A DNA stretch of 64,000 nt from Cytophagales bacterium (lineage in GTDB: Bacteria; Bacteroidota; Bacteroidia; Cytophagales; Cyclobacteriaceae): contig JAKSDQ010000152.1 of assembly GCA_022360015.1 (NCBI GenBank), forward strand, positions 1-64,000. Reading direction: 5' to 3'. A model generated the notes under the pieces. It did not search any database. It was not told where the DNA came from and saw only the letters and a program-made list of their open reading frames with translations. A program made the translations under genes and the position numbers. Positions 17,041 to 26,093 of the stretch are shown here, piece after piece. Position 1 is the first letter of the stretch; each line of letters opens with the position of its first letter.

Positions 17041-18087
17041 TTAACCAATAGTAAGCCTACCAAAATGATTCAGCACGTACAGTGCAAAATAAGTGATCCA
17101 TTTGCTAGGCTTACCTTTTTGTTCCACATCCATCAGCATTTTACCATTTAGTGAATTGTCCAGGTTCCAGATAAAACCTTCCCTCATTTTATTTTCAATG
17201 ACCTCCAGGGGTTCTTCGAGTTGTGGATTCATGGGCATACCAACCAGCGCCAACGCATACATCGCCTCTAATATGTCAGAATTGTAATGTGATGGAAATC
17301 CAAACTTCACCCAGCCTGGTTTTGCTTCCCTATCACCGATCCCATATGATTGCAGAAACATTTCTTTTTGATCGAAAACCCAATCTTTCACCGTTTGGCC
17401 TTTGGGAAGTTCCGAACGCTTTGGAGCAGTGGCCAGAACCTCCTGCCATTTCTTCCGGTTACCCGGCACATATTTTGATATTTTATTTTGCAAGAGGGAT
17501 TTGACTACCCGATCAATGGCCTTACCGACAACCGAATCCCTTTTTTCTTCAGGAATCTGCCCAAAGCACAATAGCAACTTAGGAAGGGCCATTTGACACC
17601 GTGGAAGCAGGCTGTAATCCATCAATGTACATTTTATTCCCTGATCGTCTAAAATACGTTTTGCCAAAGTTGCCGTTTCTTCAACCACAAAAGGATTATC
17701 GCTATATCCCAACCGCACCAGCGCCTGTAAGATTTTTGCCGTAACGCACTGCATGCCTGTTGAGGAGATCCATTTGCGACTTTGAAGGATGTTTTCCGCC
17801 AATTCGGCCACCCTAGGATCACTGCGATCAGCCAAAAATTGACCAAGAAATATAAGCTGCCAGTATTTTCCCTGATACTTCCAGGATGCCTTGTCATCAT
17901 CTTTAATGAACTCATGAAAATGCTGCAATATCTCTTGTGTCACCTCATATTTCATAATTTGAGATTTGGCTTCCTGTACCACCTTGGTAGAAGAGGACTT
18001 TTTTAAGAGGTTGGTCAAAGTAAGATAACGAACGGGGGGATTATCGTTTTCTAAAAGCCAGGCAATTGTTTTTGAGTCAGGTTGCAT
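17041..18087 (-). CDS. Alpha/alpha-toroid (squalene cyclase-like) protein
   Basis: This 348-aa soluble protein is built of repeated helical hairpins (VRYLTLTNLL, ILQALVRLGYSDN, LPKLLLCFGQIP, ILEAMYALALVGM). The pattern is typical of the six-hairpin toroid shared by prenyltransferases and squalene cyclases, and homologues are generally annotated as prenyltransferase/squalene oxidase-like. The start MQPDSKTIAWLLENDNPPVRY resembles other members. There is no DxDD cyclase motif and no membrane anchor, so enzymatic function is doubtful. It stands alone. Confidence 0.6.
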   Translation of the reverse strand: MQPDSKTIAWLLENDNPPVRYLTLTNLLKKSSSTKVVQEAKSQIMKYEVTQEILQHFHEFIKDDDKASWKYQGKYWQLIFLGQFLADRSDPRVAELAENILQSRKWISSTGMQCVTAKILQALVRLGYSDNPFVVEETATLAKRILDDQGIKCTLMDYSLLPRCQMALPKLLLCFGQIPEEKRDSVVGKAIDRVVKSLLQNKISKYVPGNRKKWQEVLATAPKRSELPKGQTVKDWVFDQKEMFLQSYGIGDREAKPGWVKFGFPSHYNSDILEAMYALALVGMPMNPQLEEPLEVIENKMREGFIWNLDNSLNGKMLMDVEQKGKPSKWITYFALYVLNHFGRLTIG

Positions 18088-18242
18088 GTTTTAAATAACC
18101 ATATTAGTTCACAAAACAGCAATGATCCCGGTCATCCTTAAAAATGATTTGCCAGGTGGCAAGTATTGAAGCAGACCCCTTCCAGTCAATACCAATGATT
18201 TGAATCATCAAATGACCTAAACACCAAAGGAACCGACACTTT

Positions 18243-18740
18243 CTACTTCTTACATCGCTTAATCAGCTTAAACGCCCAATCATAGTGACTTGAAGTTGCC
18301 GAAACGAGATATGAACCCAAAGAAGTTGTTCCCGTCCATTTATATCTTTTCTTTTCAAAAAGCTCTTCATCGCTATGCTTTTCGATGATTTTTTGCAGCT
18401 CGGCAAATGAATTGTCAAGTAACTTCCTTACCTCCTTCAAATCTGTGTGTTCGTATTTCTCCTTTATCTTCTTGTTTAGATCAGGCACGGTTTTCCAAGT
18501 ATATCCTTTACCTGGGATGTCTGGTTTGTCACCGGTCATGCCAACCGAGTACCAATCCTGCATCATCAGGTGCCAATGATGGAGATGTGCCAAAACATCC
18601 CTGATATTTCTGTTCAGGGTTCCCTGAGGAAATTCGGCATGTACTTCTTCTTCAGAAAAAGATTCGACATAGTTAAGCAACTTTTCGTAGTTCTTATGAC
18701 CGAGATCTATCAACTCGGTTTTGTTTTTTGGTCTGGGCAT
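18243..18740 (-). CDS. ClbS/DfsB family four-helix-bundle protein
   Basis: The 165-aa protein belongs to the DinB-like ClbS/DfsB family, recognisable from MPRPKNKTELIDLGHKNYEK, the metal-site histidine region DVLAHLHHWHLMMQDWY, PGKGYTWK and the C-terminal ATSSHYDWAFKLIKRCKK. ClbS hydrolyses the colibactin warhead in E. coli, and most other members are of unknown function, possibly stress or detoxification related. It has normal family length, is monocistronic, and no toxin or secondary-metabolite genes are nearby. Confidence 0.85.
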   Translation of the reverse strand: MPRPKNKTELIDLGHKNYEKLLNYVESFSEEEVHAEFPQGTLNRNIRDVLAHLHHWHLMMQDWYSVGMTGDKPDIPGKGYTWKTVPDLNKKIKEKYEHTDLKEVRKLLDNSFAELQKIIEKHSDEELFEKKRYKWTGTTSLGSYLVSATSSHYDWAFKLIKRCKK

Positions 18741-18946
18741 ATTTTAATATTTCTGAAGTTTGCCAACGGTTTTGTACAAAAGCTGGCTGTTTTTGTGTAA
18801 AAATTCTATGAATCCGGAGACAGGATCCATTAGCACTAAAATAAAGAATCAGCACGAAAAAGAGGCCAATCCGATTAAAAAAATTAATATATTTTAAACC
18901 TTATTTAACACGCATTGTCTTTGAATAGCATAATACAGAATCTGCC

Positions 18947-19384
18947 ATGCGCTCTGATAACAATCCGTATTATCCCGACGTAAAGTTCTTTCTTATCCTT
19001 ATACCGTTTATTAGTGCTTTCAACTACTATTTAACCTATTCTAACATTCGTTTTAATGGACACTTGCTGGCTACTTTCACCATTGAAACAGTGCAAGGTT
19101 ATCTGGCGTGGCTGGCGGTGCGGAAATTGATTCTTTTTTTAGATAAAAAAATGCCTTACAGCGGCAGGCCAACCGGATGGATCATTATTCAGCTTCTCAG
19201 TACCTTAGTTTTAGGTCTTTTCATTATTATCTTTCTGACGGAGCTTACCTCGTGGATTGCCAGGGGTCGCCCGGCAGCGCTTCATTTCTACACCCGTGAC
19301 ATATTTATCATCAGCATCTGGTTTTTTGTAATCAACGGCTTCTACGTGGCATTGCATTACATTCGTGAGTTGAGCAGACGCTAT
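18947..19384 (+). pseudogene. Membrane sensor remnant (LytTR/His-kinase type), truncated
   Basis: From ATG 18947 the frame encodes four hydrophobic helices (FFLILIPFISAFNYYLTYSN, WLAVRKLILFLDKKM, WIIIQLLSTLVLGLFIIIF, FIISIWFFVINGFYVALHYI). This is the membrane module that precedes LytTR or histidine-kinase domains in Bacteroidota two-component proteins. Right after ALHYIRELSRR the sequence switches to the inside of a serine-hydrolase gene. The output domain is gone, so this is the left half of a deletion junction at about 19375-19390. Confidence 0.6.
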
Positions 19385-19921
19385 CACCGGCGACCATGCA
19401 AAATTCATTGCCGATAATATCTTTTCCCCACTGGAGCTTCAAGAGACTTACTACCGCAATGACCCAGAATACCTCACCTATCCGCACCTCGCAAACGGTT
19501 ATTGGGACCGTTACAGCAACAGTATCCTGGAAAACGTTTCACAAATGCAGCGATCAATGTTTCCTCTCTCATTGGGGACGATGGCATTGTATGCACGCCA
19601 AGAGACGCGGTTTCCTTCCTGAGAGGGCTCTTCGAAGGCAGGTTGTTAAATGAGTCAACACTGCGGGAAATGCAGATCTGGGTCAGGAATGAAGATGGAG
19701 AATTAACCTATGGACTGGGGCTGGATTATGAGATCATTGAAGGTGAGATTGCTTACGGGCACGGTGGCGGCGGGCTTGGGGCAGGTTGTCAGCTTTTTTA
19801 CTTTCCTGAAAAAGAGTTGTTTGTTTTTTTTGGGGCTAACCTGGGTACGGTAACCGATAGTCCCATCCATGACAAAGCTGAACCGATATTGGATGAAATG
19901 TATGGGGTCCTTCTAAGGTGA
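19385..19921 (+). pseudogene. Serine hydrolase (beta-lactamase-like) C-terminal remnant
   Basis: In the frame TGDHAKFIADNIFSPLELQE, YLTYPHLANGYWDRYS, the DNA encodes the middle of a class C beta-lactamase-related serine hydrolase. After a frameshift near 19540 it continues INVSSLIGDDGIVCTPRDAV, FLRGLFEGRLL, and AYGHGGGGLGAGCQLFYFPE (the HxG-like third box). The N-terminal SxxK region is missing. It is fused to the sensor remnant by a deletion and is non-functional. Confidence 0.7.
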
Positions 19922-20014
19922 GTGCTTGTTAGAAATTTCCCTATCCTAACTTATAATATTTCTAATAGTGCCTAATATTCTTTGAAAGCTTCAGTCCCTG
20001 TCAGTCATAGACTT

Positions 20015-20040
20015 ACCCATCCGCTGAAGCTTCGGCGGGT
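20015..20040 (-). terminator. Hairpin downstream of tRNA-Val
   Basis: ACCC-AT-CCG...CGGCGGGT forms an imperfect GC-rich stem just past the 3' end of the minus-strand tRNA-Val. It shares CTTCGGCGGG with the hairpin beside tRNA-Pro. Confidence 0.35.
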
Positions 20041-20045
20041 GAAGG

Positions 20046-20120
20046 TGGGTAATACTGGATTCGAACCAGTGACCCCTAGCTTGTCGAGCTAGTGCTCTAA
20101 ACCAACTGAGCTAATTACCC
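20046..20120 (-). tRNA. tRNA-Val (anticodon GAC)
   Basis: The minus strand gives a complete cloverleaf. Acceptor GGGTAAT/ATTACCC, D arm GCTC AGTTGGTTTA GAGC, anticodon arm CTAGC-TCGACAA-GCTAG, T arm ACTGG-TTCGAAT-CCAGT, discriminator A (20046). The anticodon at 34-36 is GAC (Val). Position 33, nearly always U, reads C in this fold. CCA is not encoded. Confidence 0.85.
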
Positions 20121-20275
20121 ATTTGCCAAGAGCCTCAAAGCTACAAAAAACCAGCGCTTGTTACAATTATTTTTCATGTCTGATTATGATAACAATAATT
20201 TATGAATGCATCCCTATTTATTCCCCATAAATACGCACCGGATAAATGAGCCAGATGATCAAATGATGGGCTTAG

Positions 20276-21058
20276 TTAGTCCAATACATGACCCCCGGAA
20301 TGGTTGAGGATGGCACCCGTCATGAATCCTGCGAGGTCGGAGGCGGCCAGTACAGCAACTTCTGCGGTTTCCATACCCGAGGTAAGCCTTCGCAAAGGAA
20401 CCTGCTCCTCGACTGAAAGCTGCATTTCCTCTCTGCTTAACCCCACATTAGCGCCCGTGGCAGCAAAAGTATAGTTAATGGTAGGCGACTCGGTCATGGC
20501 CTCGGACCTGATCCCGATCACGCGTACGCCGCCCGGTCCCCATTCGTTGGCAAGTGTCCTCACCAAGGCTTCAGTGCCTGCATGGGATACGGTCAGCGCT
20601 GTAGTGAAAGGAGGGGATATCTTGGAAAGTGTCGAAGTGATAAAAATTATAACCCCTCCGTTATTGGCATACATGTGTTTAAAGCCAGCCTTGGCAGTTA
20701 CAAATTGCGTTCCTGTGGCAGTCTTCATAGGAATTAGCAATTGCTCCAGTGATACCTCCATAGCAGGTCTGCCATGGTTGTATTCTTCCGGATCTGATCC
20801 GCTCAGATTGATCGATATATCTATATGTATCCCTTTAGCAGCAATGCCCTTAAGGTATTCGCCTACCTCTGCTTCGCTTAAGGCATCGACTTTGTCAACG
20901 CCCTCAGCCCCATGTATTCCTGACATCAAAGCTGTATTTATATCGGAAATAAAAACCCGCGCGCCATGTTCTATAAAGGCTTTGGCAACCTGCTTTCCCA
21001 GCGTACCACCGGCGCCAAATACAACGGCGGTTTTGTCAATTAATAATTGATTTTTCAT
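20276..21058 (-). CDS. SDR-fold protein lacking the usual catalytic Tyr/Lys
   Basis: The 260-aa protein has the short-chain dehydrogenase Rossmann fold. The cofactor loop is FGAGGTLGKQVA (residues 14-25), an acidic residue sits in strand 2 (FISDIN), and INLSG takes the NAG position. Serine is present in FITSTLSK, but the place of the catalytic Y-x-x-x-K reads VSHAGTEALVRTLANEWGP, so both Tyr and Lys are replaced. The C-terminus (AAFMTGAILNHSGGHVLD-like) is normal for the family. It may be a non-catalytic or altered-chemistry SDR. Monocistronic. Confidence 0.8.
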   Translation of the reverse strand: MKNQLLIDKTAVVFGAGGTLGKQVAKAFIEHGARVFISDINTALMSGIHGAEGVDKVDALSEAEVGEYLKGIAAKGIHIDISINLSGSDPEEYNHGRPAMEVSLEQLLIPMKTATGTQFVTAKAGFKHMYANNGGVIIFITSTLSKISPPFTTALTVSHAGTEALVRTLANEWGPGGVRVIGIRSEAMTESPTINYTFAATGANVGLSREEMQLSVEEQVPLRRLTSGMETAEVAVLAASDLAGFMTGAILNHSGGHVLD

Positions 21059-21193
21059 TTTGTTTAGATTAAAGTGTTATTGCTTCTCTTTCTCAGATAA
21101 AAATCTTTGAATATATCATTGTCACCCTTGTTATTGTTGCCATTTTAGCCTTTTGACTTAGCATTCCTGTCATGTAAATGTCATTGTGGCCTG

Positions 21194-21904
21194 CTATCGG
21201 CTTACATACATGGGGCATCTGCAAGGCACAAGTTCCTGCCGGTTAATGCTTCCCAGCAAGGGACTCAGTGATGCATAGCTGTATGACACCTCGCCGATAT
21301 TTTTATAAAAAGTTTTATCCATGCGAAAGTCATCGGCCTTGAATCCATGGCTATCGATAGCCGACACTTCATCACTAAATGAATCCGTTACCAAAACGTA
21401 TTCTTTTTCCTCAACAGCGTTTTTCAATAGTTTATGGGCTACAATCATATCAAATCCATGCGGCTTACGGTACTGTTTTACATTGGTAAAACCCAATCTG
21501 CCCCGGTGAATGATTATCTTAAGGGAAAGATCGACCGGGGTTTTCTTCGAACCACAGTGACATGCTCCTTCAGTGTTATATTTTTTTAGATGATGGTGGA
21601 AATTCTCAAACATTTGTTTTGCCTGAAGGAGCAAAAGGTCCAGAGAAGGCACTTCTGCATATTTATAAAATAAAACAGCATCCCCTTCCAATTCGGAAAT
21701 GTCAAGCCCAAGATGATTAGCGTCAATCAGGATTTCCAGTAGTTCCGATATGACATGTTGACTATGCCTCACATCCGTGCATTGAACAAACCTTGTAAAT
21801 CCGGTGATATCGGGTATAAATATCAGCGAAGACTCAGACTCCGCAAATCTGTTTTCATGTAGCGATGGGTCATTAACGGATGCTATTCTTTCGAGTGCAA
21901 GCAT
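21194..21904 (-). CDS. DUF2652 protein (nucleotide-cyclase-like fold)
   Basis: This 236-aa protein begins its domain with SSLIFIPDITGFTRFVQ, the DUF2652 signature, which resembles the metal-binding first strand of class III adenylate/guanylate cyclases (F-x-D-I-x-G-F). Downstream are LDISELEGDAVLFYKY and LSLKIIIHRGRLGFT, matching the second metal strand region. Cyclase activity is unproven for the family. It is cytosolic and monocistronic. Two cysteine clusters (CHCGS, CRCP) are visible and of unknown meaning. Confidence 0.8.
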   Translation of the reverse strand: MLALERIASVNDPSLHENRFAESESSLIFIPDITGFTRFVQCTDVRHSQHVISELLEILIDANHLGLDISELEGDAVLFYKYAEVPSLDLLLLQAKQMFENFHHHLKKYNTEGACHCGSKKTPVDLSLKIIIHRGRLGFTNVKQYRKPHGFDMIVAHKLLKNAVEEKEYVLVTDSFSDEVSAIDSHGFKADDFRMDKTFYKNIGEVSYSYASLSPLLGSINRQELVPCRCPMYVSR

Positions 21905-22103
21905 TTGTTGTTTGTTCAGGTTTTTCCTCTTTACCCTAGTAACAGTTTGATCTTTAAATAATGGACATTATTTGCTTATTTTTTTTCTTTTCCGGACTCA
22001 CACCCCTTGGAAGATGAAAATTTCTTATCTTCATACATCTGAAACGGTTCGTTTTAAACATATCCACCTTAAACGCTGTTCTGTACGAAAAGCCTGAAAA
22101 GTA

Positions 22104-23417
22104 GTGGTGCAACCTTCTAAGTCTATCTCCCTGCTACCCGTTTTGTCGGTGAATTTCATCGGTATGCTTGGCTATAGCATCATTATGCCCTTTCTGGTTT
22201 TTCTTGTAGACAGATTTGGTGGCAACGAATTCATCTATGGTGTATTGGGCTCCATCTATCCGGCATTTCAGTTTTTCGGAGCTCCGGTTTTGGGCCGATG
22301 GTCGGATCATGTCGGCCGCAGGAAAGTCTTGCTGTTAAGTCAGGTGGGAACAATGCTGGCGTGGATACTTTTTCTCGTGGCACTTTACCTGCCGGCGCAA
22401 TCAATTCTGGTAGTTGATTCCGCATCGGTTGGCAACTTTATCATTACTTTGCCACTGGTTTTCCTTTTTCTGGCCAGAGCTTTGGATGGCCTGACCGGAG
22501 GCAACGTTTCAGTGGCCAATGCATATCTTTCTGACGTATCGACCGATCAAAACCGCAAAGCAAACTTCGGCAAAATGGCCATGTCTTCAAGCCTGGGATT
22601 TATCATAGGCCCTGCCTTGGCCGGAGTGCTTGGCGCTACTGTTTATGGGGAGGTCATCCCGGTACTGGCGGCGGCGTTGATTTCCGCTGTGGCTATTTAC
22701 CTTATCTGGTTCAAACTTCCCGAATCCAACCCGGGGCTGGTAAATCCTGACACCCGGCGTTTCAAAATCAAGAAACTTTTCAGCTTTGAGCACAAAGAGT
22801 GTTATAAAATGAAAAAATGCAAGGATACAAGCTTCAGTACAGTTTTTTCAATTAAATACGTGCCTTTTATGTTGGTGATTTATTTTCTGACTTTCCTGGG
22901 CTTCAGCTTTTTCTACGCCGCCTTTCCTATGCACGCGCTCAAAAACCTTGGATGGGACTCCCTTCAGCTCGGTATCTTCTTTTCTTTTCTCAGCGGGTTG
23001 ATGATTTTGGTTCAGGGCCCTTTGCTTAGCTTTTTGTCCCGTAAGTTTTCAGACGCCAGCCTTGTAATCACAGGATGCCTGATGCTGGTCTTCAATTTTT
23101 GCCTGATGGCAGGTGGCAATGCTTATCTCATTTATACAGCGGCGTTTTTATTTGCCCTGGGCAATGGGCTGATGTGGCCTTCCTATCTTTCCATCTTGTC
23201 TAAACTGGGTGGGGAAAAACAACAAGGCTCCGTGCAGGGAGTGGCAAACAGCTCAGGAAGCCTGGCAAGTATCATCGGACTTATATCGGGCGGTTATTTA
23301 TACGGAGAAACGGGCAGCTTTACCTTTCTATTCACAGCAGGCATGCTACTTATAGTTTTGCTCTTATCATTCCGAATGCCTTTCATAGAGTCAAAAGTCA
23401 CCCCGGCGCAAAGTTAA
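22104..23417 (+). CDS. MFS transporter (TetA-like exporter)
   Basis: The 437-aa protein has 12 predicted membrane helices. It carries the MFS motif A loop GRWSDHVGRRKVLL between helices 2 and 3 and FLARALDGLTGGNVSVANAY in helix 4/5, typical of drug:H+ antiporters of the TetA group. The substrate is unknown. The start is GTG 22104, immediately followed by a second GTG. A strong hairpin at 23419-23446 directly after the stop would end the transcript. Monocistronic. Confidence 0.85.
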   Translation: MVQPSKSISLLPVLSVNFIGMLGYSIIMPFLVFLVDRFGGNEFIYGVLGSIYPAFQFFGAPVLGRWSDHVGRRKVLLLSQVGTMLAWILFLVALYLPAQSILVVDSASVGNFIITLPLVFLFLARALDGLTGGNVSVANAYLSDVSTDQNRKANFGKMAMSSSLGFIIGPALAGVLGATVYGEVIPVLAAALISAVAIYLIWFKLPESNPGLVNPDTRRFKIKKLFSFEHKECYKMKKCKDTSFSTVFSIKYVPFMLVIYFLTFLGFSFFYAAFPMHALKNLGWDSLQLGIFFSFLSGLMILVQGPLLSFLSRKFSDASLVITGCLMLVFNFCLMAGGNAYLIYTAAFLFALGNGLMWPSYLSILSKLGGEKQQGSVQGVANSSGSLASIIGLISGGYLYGETGSFTFLFTAGMLLIVLLLSFRMPFIESKVTPAQS

Positions 23418-23584
23418 AACAGCAACAGAATTAAAACTGTTGCTGTCCTCTTACACGGTTGCGCCTGTATTGTTGCGCCCAACCGAAAGGCCAGATCACT
23501 GACAGAAAGGGACATAAGGTTTTGTGACATAACCGGCACAAGCAGTACGACGGAAAATGCTGAGATTAAAACTGTCTTTTTCAT
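23414..23584 (-). CDS. Possible small secreted peptide (56 aa)
   Basis: ATG 23584 opens a frame beginning MKKTVLISAFSVVLLVPVMS, a convincing signal-peptide-like start. The rest has no recognisable domain, and its end overlaps the terminator and the stop of the MFS gene. It may be a real micro-protein or the relic of a secreted-protein gene. Confidence 0.3.
   Translation of the reverse strand: MKKTVLISAFSVVLLVPVMSQNLMSLSVSDLAFRLGATIQAQPCKRTATVLILLLF
23419..23446 (+). terminator. Terminator of the MFS gene
   Basis: ACAGCAACAG and CTGTTGCTGT form a perfect 10-bp stem with an 8-base AT loop, starting two bases after the MFS stop codon. The following tract is TCCTC and not a T-run, so rho-independent activity may be partial. 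Confidence 0.55.
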
Positions 23585-23805
23585 AATAGCTAATCTTTAT
23601 TGTTAAAAATTATTTGCAAAAGTAAAAGTGATAATTAACCACAAAAATCACTGTTAACATTGGCCAAATATTTGTTAAGGATATGTTAAACCTGACAGGG
23701 TGCAGACTTGCTATCCGAAAGAAGGTTTGACAATAAAATAAACCCGCGAAGTTATTTTTGACGTTCAATTGTTTTAAATTGCTTATAATTCAAAATGCCA
23801 TCCAA

Positions 23806-23946
23806 ATGAAAAGATATGTGGCTTATCTCCTGATTGTACTTGGAATTGTAATGATTTACTTGTCATATCAGGTTGAAGGACTGCCTCCGGCCATTACCGG
23901 GGTGGGATTTGTCGCTATCGGGTTGGTTTTTTTAAAAGAAAAATAG
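23806..23946 (+). CDS. Small two-helix membrane protein (46 aa)
   Basis: From ATG 23806 the product MKRYVAYLLIVLGIVMIYLS continues as a short loop and then a second helix, AITGVGFVAIGLVFLKEK. It is an inner-membrane miniprotein of unknown function. I prefer this start to the upstream in-frame ATG at 23758 because it gives a compact two-helix protein. It ends 26 bases before the Crp/Fnr gene and may be co-transcribed with it. Confidence 0.6.
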   Translation: MKRYVAYLLIVLGIVMIYLSYQVEGLPPAITGVGFVAIGLVFLKEK

Positions 23947-23972
23947 CATAAACGTTTACCTTTTAATATAAA

Positions 23973-24614
23973 GTGCATATTTCAATGAACATGGATGTTG
24001 CCAAGACCCTGAGGAAAGTTGGTTTTGAAAAAAAACTGGTGGAAGAGATTGTTCAGCTTGGCAGGTTGAAAAAAGTAAAAGCACAAAGCACGGTGATCAG
24101 CCCGGGCACCAAAAACGACGAGATACCTATTGTGCTTTCCGGCCTGCTCATGGTGATGACAAAAGACGAAAACGGAAACGAGCTGTTTTTATACAATCTC
24201 GAAGGAGGCCAGACCTGCGCTATGTCCATTACCTGTTGTCTGGAAGGAAAGAAAAATGCCTTTTATGTGATGGTGGAGGAAGATTCAGTGCTTTGGATGG
24301 TTCCCATGGCCTACATGGATAGCTGGATACAAAAATATTTTTCATTTCGTAAATTTGTTTTTAGCTCCTACCAGGCCCGGTTTGATGAACTATTGGCTGC
24401 CGTCGACAGTATGGCTTTCATGAAAATGGACGAGCGGTTGTATAAATACCTGCTGGACAAAAAACAAGCCACAGGATCATACGTTATCGCCAAAACCCAT
24501 CAACAAATTGCCAATGAATTAAATACCTCCAGGGTAGTGATCTCCCGTTTGCTTAAACAATTGGAAAGAGAAGAAAAAATCGAACAAAAACGTAACAGGA
24601 TTGAAATTCTGTAA
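23973..24614 (+). CDS. Crp/Fnr family transcriptional regulator
   Basis: The 213-aa protein has an N-terminal cyclic-nucleotide-binding-like beta barrel (about 20-125, IPIVLSGLLMVMTKDENGNE, LYNLEGGQTCAMS). A C-terminal Crp-type helix-turn-helix spans about 150-210 (THQQIANELNTSRVVISRLL). It lacks the FNR iron-sulfur cysteine set. The pattern EGGQTCAMSITCCLEGK is typical of a Bacteroidota Crp/Fnr subgroup thought to respond to redox or stress. It leads a tight plus-strand group with the SRPBCC and WYL genes (spacing 5 bases, then an overlap), so co-transcription is likely. Confidence 0.85.
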   Translation: MHISMNMDVAKTLRKVGFEKKLVEEIVQLGRLKKVKAQSTVISPGTKNDEIPIVLSGLLMVMTKDENGNELFLYNLEGGQTCAMSITCCLEGKKNAFYVMVEEDSVLWMVPMAYMDSWIQKYFSFRKFVFSSYQARFDELLAAVDSMAFMKMDERLYKYLLDKKQATGSYVIAKTHQQIANELNTSRVVISRLLKQLEREEKIEQKRNRIEIL

Positions 24615-24619
24615 GCTGT

Positions 24620-25054
24620 ATGAAAGTATTAAAAACAGCCATTGACATCAATGCTTCCAAAGAGAACGTTTGGAATATCCTGGTGAATTTTGATAATTAC
24701 CCAAAATGGAATCCATTCATCAAATCAATCCGGGGTGATCTGAAAGTCCGGAAAAAACTCGAAGTGATGATTCAACCACCGGGTTCGAAGGTGTTTAAAC
24801 TAAAACCAAAGGTCACTTCGTATAAACAGTACAAAGAATTTAGCTGGCTGGACAGTATTTTGATGTACGGACTTTTTGACGGTCATCATATTTTTGAAAT
24901 TGAGGAAAACGGAAACGGAACCAGCAGGCTGATTCATAAGGAGGAATTCAGCGGAATATTGGTGCCGTTGCTGTGGAATCAGCTAGAAGCCAAAACCCGG
25001 ACAGGCTTTGAGTTAATGAATAAAGCGGTGAAAGAATTAGCAGAAAGTGAATAG
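24620..25054 (+). CDS. SRPBCC family protein
   Basis: The 144-aa START-like domain protein reads IDINASKENVWNILVNFDNY, PKWNPFIKSIRGDLKVRKKL and ends AKTRTGFELMNKAVKELAE. This family forms a hydrophobic ligand cavity and includes polyketide cyclase-like proteins; the ligand here is unknown. It starts 5 bases after the Crp/Fnr stop and overlaps the start of the WYL regulator by 8 bases, so it belongs to their operon. Confidence 0.85.
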   Translation: MKVLKTAIDINASKENVWNILVNFDNYPKWNPFIKSIRGDLKVRKKLEVMIQPPGSKVFKLKPKVTSYKQYKEFSWLDSILMYGLFDGHHIFEIEENGNGTSRLIHKEEFSGILVPLLWNQLEAKTRTGFELMNKAVKELAESE

Positions 25055-26018
25055 AATTGACCGTCTTACCGCCATCCTCATTCAACTACAAAGCAAAAGG
25101 TTGATTACCGCTCAGGAGGTAGCAGAAAGATTCGACATAAGCATCCGCACAGTATACCGCGATATCCGCGCCCTGGAAGAAGCAGGGGTGCCTATTGGCG
25201 CTGAGGCCGGAAAAGGATACTTTATCATGGAGGGTTATCATCTTCCCCCTGTCATGTTCACCCGTGAAGAAGCCAGTGCTATGTTGCTGGGGAGCAAAAT
25301 ACTGGAAAAGCAATCGGATCAAACTATAAAAGAAAATTTTGATAATGCCCTGCTTAAAATAAAGGCTGTTTTAAAGTTTCAGGAAAAGGATCACCTCGAA
25401 AACCTCGAAGAGCACATTGCCGTATTGTCTATACCGAAGATGGGAAATACTGATTTTTCCAATAATTTTTTATCGGAAATTCAAAATGCGATAGTCAACA
25501 GGGAGACTTTAAAATTTGATTATTTTTCCAATTACAGCGGCCAATTAACCACCCGGGAAGCGGAACCTTCAGGGCTGTGTCACTATGGGGACCATTGGCA
25601 TTTAATTGCCTATTGCCGGATGCGAAATGATTTCAGGGATTTCCGTATCGATCGCATTAGCAAGCTGCAACGGAAAAACGAACATTTCACCAAAGACCGC
25701 AAAGCCGACTTTCAAAATTTCGTAAAAAAAATGATCCTAGGCTCCCCACTGGAAGAGGCCAAACTGCTTTTTGACAAAGCAGTAGTCAGATATATCGGGC
25801 AACAAAAGTATTATCACGGATTTGTTGAAGAAAGGGAACAGGAGGATGGTGTAGAGATGACTTTTATGACCCCTGACCTTAAATATTTTGCCAGGTGGGT
25901 CCTGATGTTCGGTTCGGCTGTGAGTGTGGTATCCCCTGAAGCGTTAAATGAGCGCATTGTTTCCTTTGTTGAAGAATTACAACAGCATTATCTTAAATTT
26001 TCACAGAAAAAATTTTAA
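25047..26018 (+). CDS. WYL-domain (YafY-like) transcriptional regulator
   Basis: The 323-aa protein has an N-terminal DeoR-like HTH (MNRIDRLTAILIQLQSKRLI, ERFDISIRTVYRDIRALEEA). A central WYL domain lies at about 135-215 (LKFDYFSNYSGQ, HWHLIAYCRMRNDFRDFRID), followed by a C-terminal WCX-like domain (YFARWVLMFGSAVSVVSP). Such proteins sense ligands, often nucleic acids or nucleotides, through WYL and regulate neighbouring genes. It overlaps the SRPBCC stop. The GyrI-like gene follows after 75 bases. The group may form a small-molecule response unit. Confidence 0.88.
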   Translation: MNRIDRLTAILIQLQSKRLITAQEVAERFDISIRTVYRDIRALEEAGVPIGAEAGKGYFIMEGYHLPPVMFTREEASAMLLGSKILEKQSDQTIKENFDNALLKIKAVLKFQEKDHLENLEEHIAVLSIPKMGNTDFSNNFLSEIQNAIVNRETLKFDYFSNYSGQLTTREAEPSGLCHYGDHWHLIAYCRMRNDFRDFRIDRISKLQRKNEHFTKDRKADFQNFVKKMILGSPLEEAKLLFDKAVVRYIGQQKYYHGFVEEREQEDGVEMTFMTPDLKYFARWVLMFGSAVSVVSPEALNERIVSFVEELQQHYLKFSQKKF

Positions 26019-26093
26019 ACAGCCTTAGACTACTGACATACTGTTGTCACCTGTGTCCCTGATATTTGGTTAAATCAAAAAAGTTTAAGAAAA

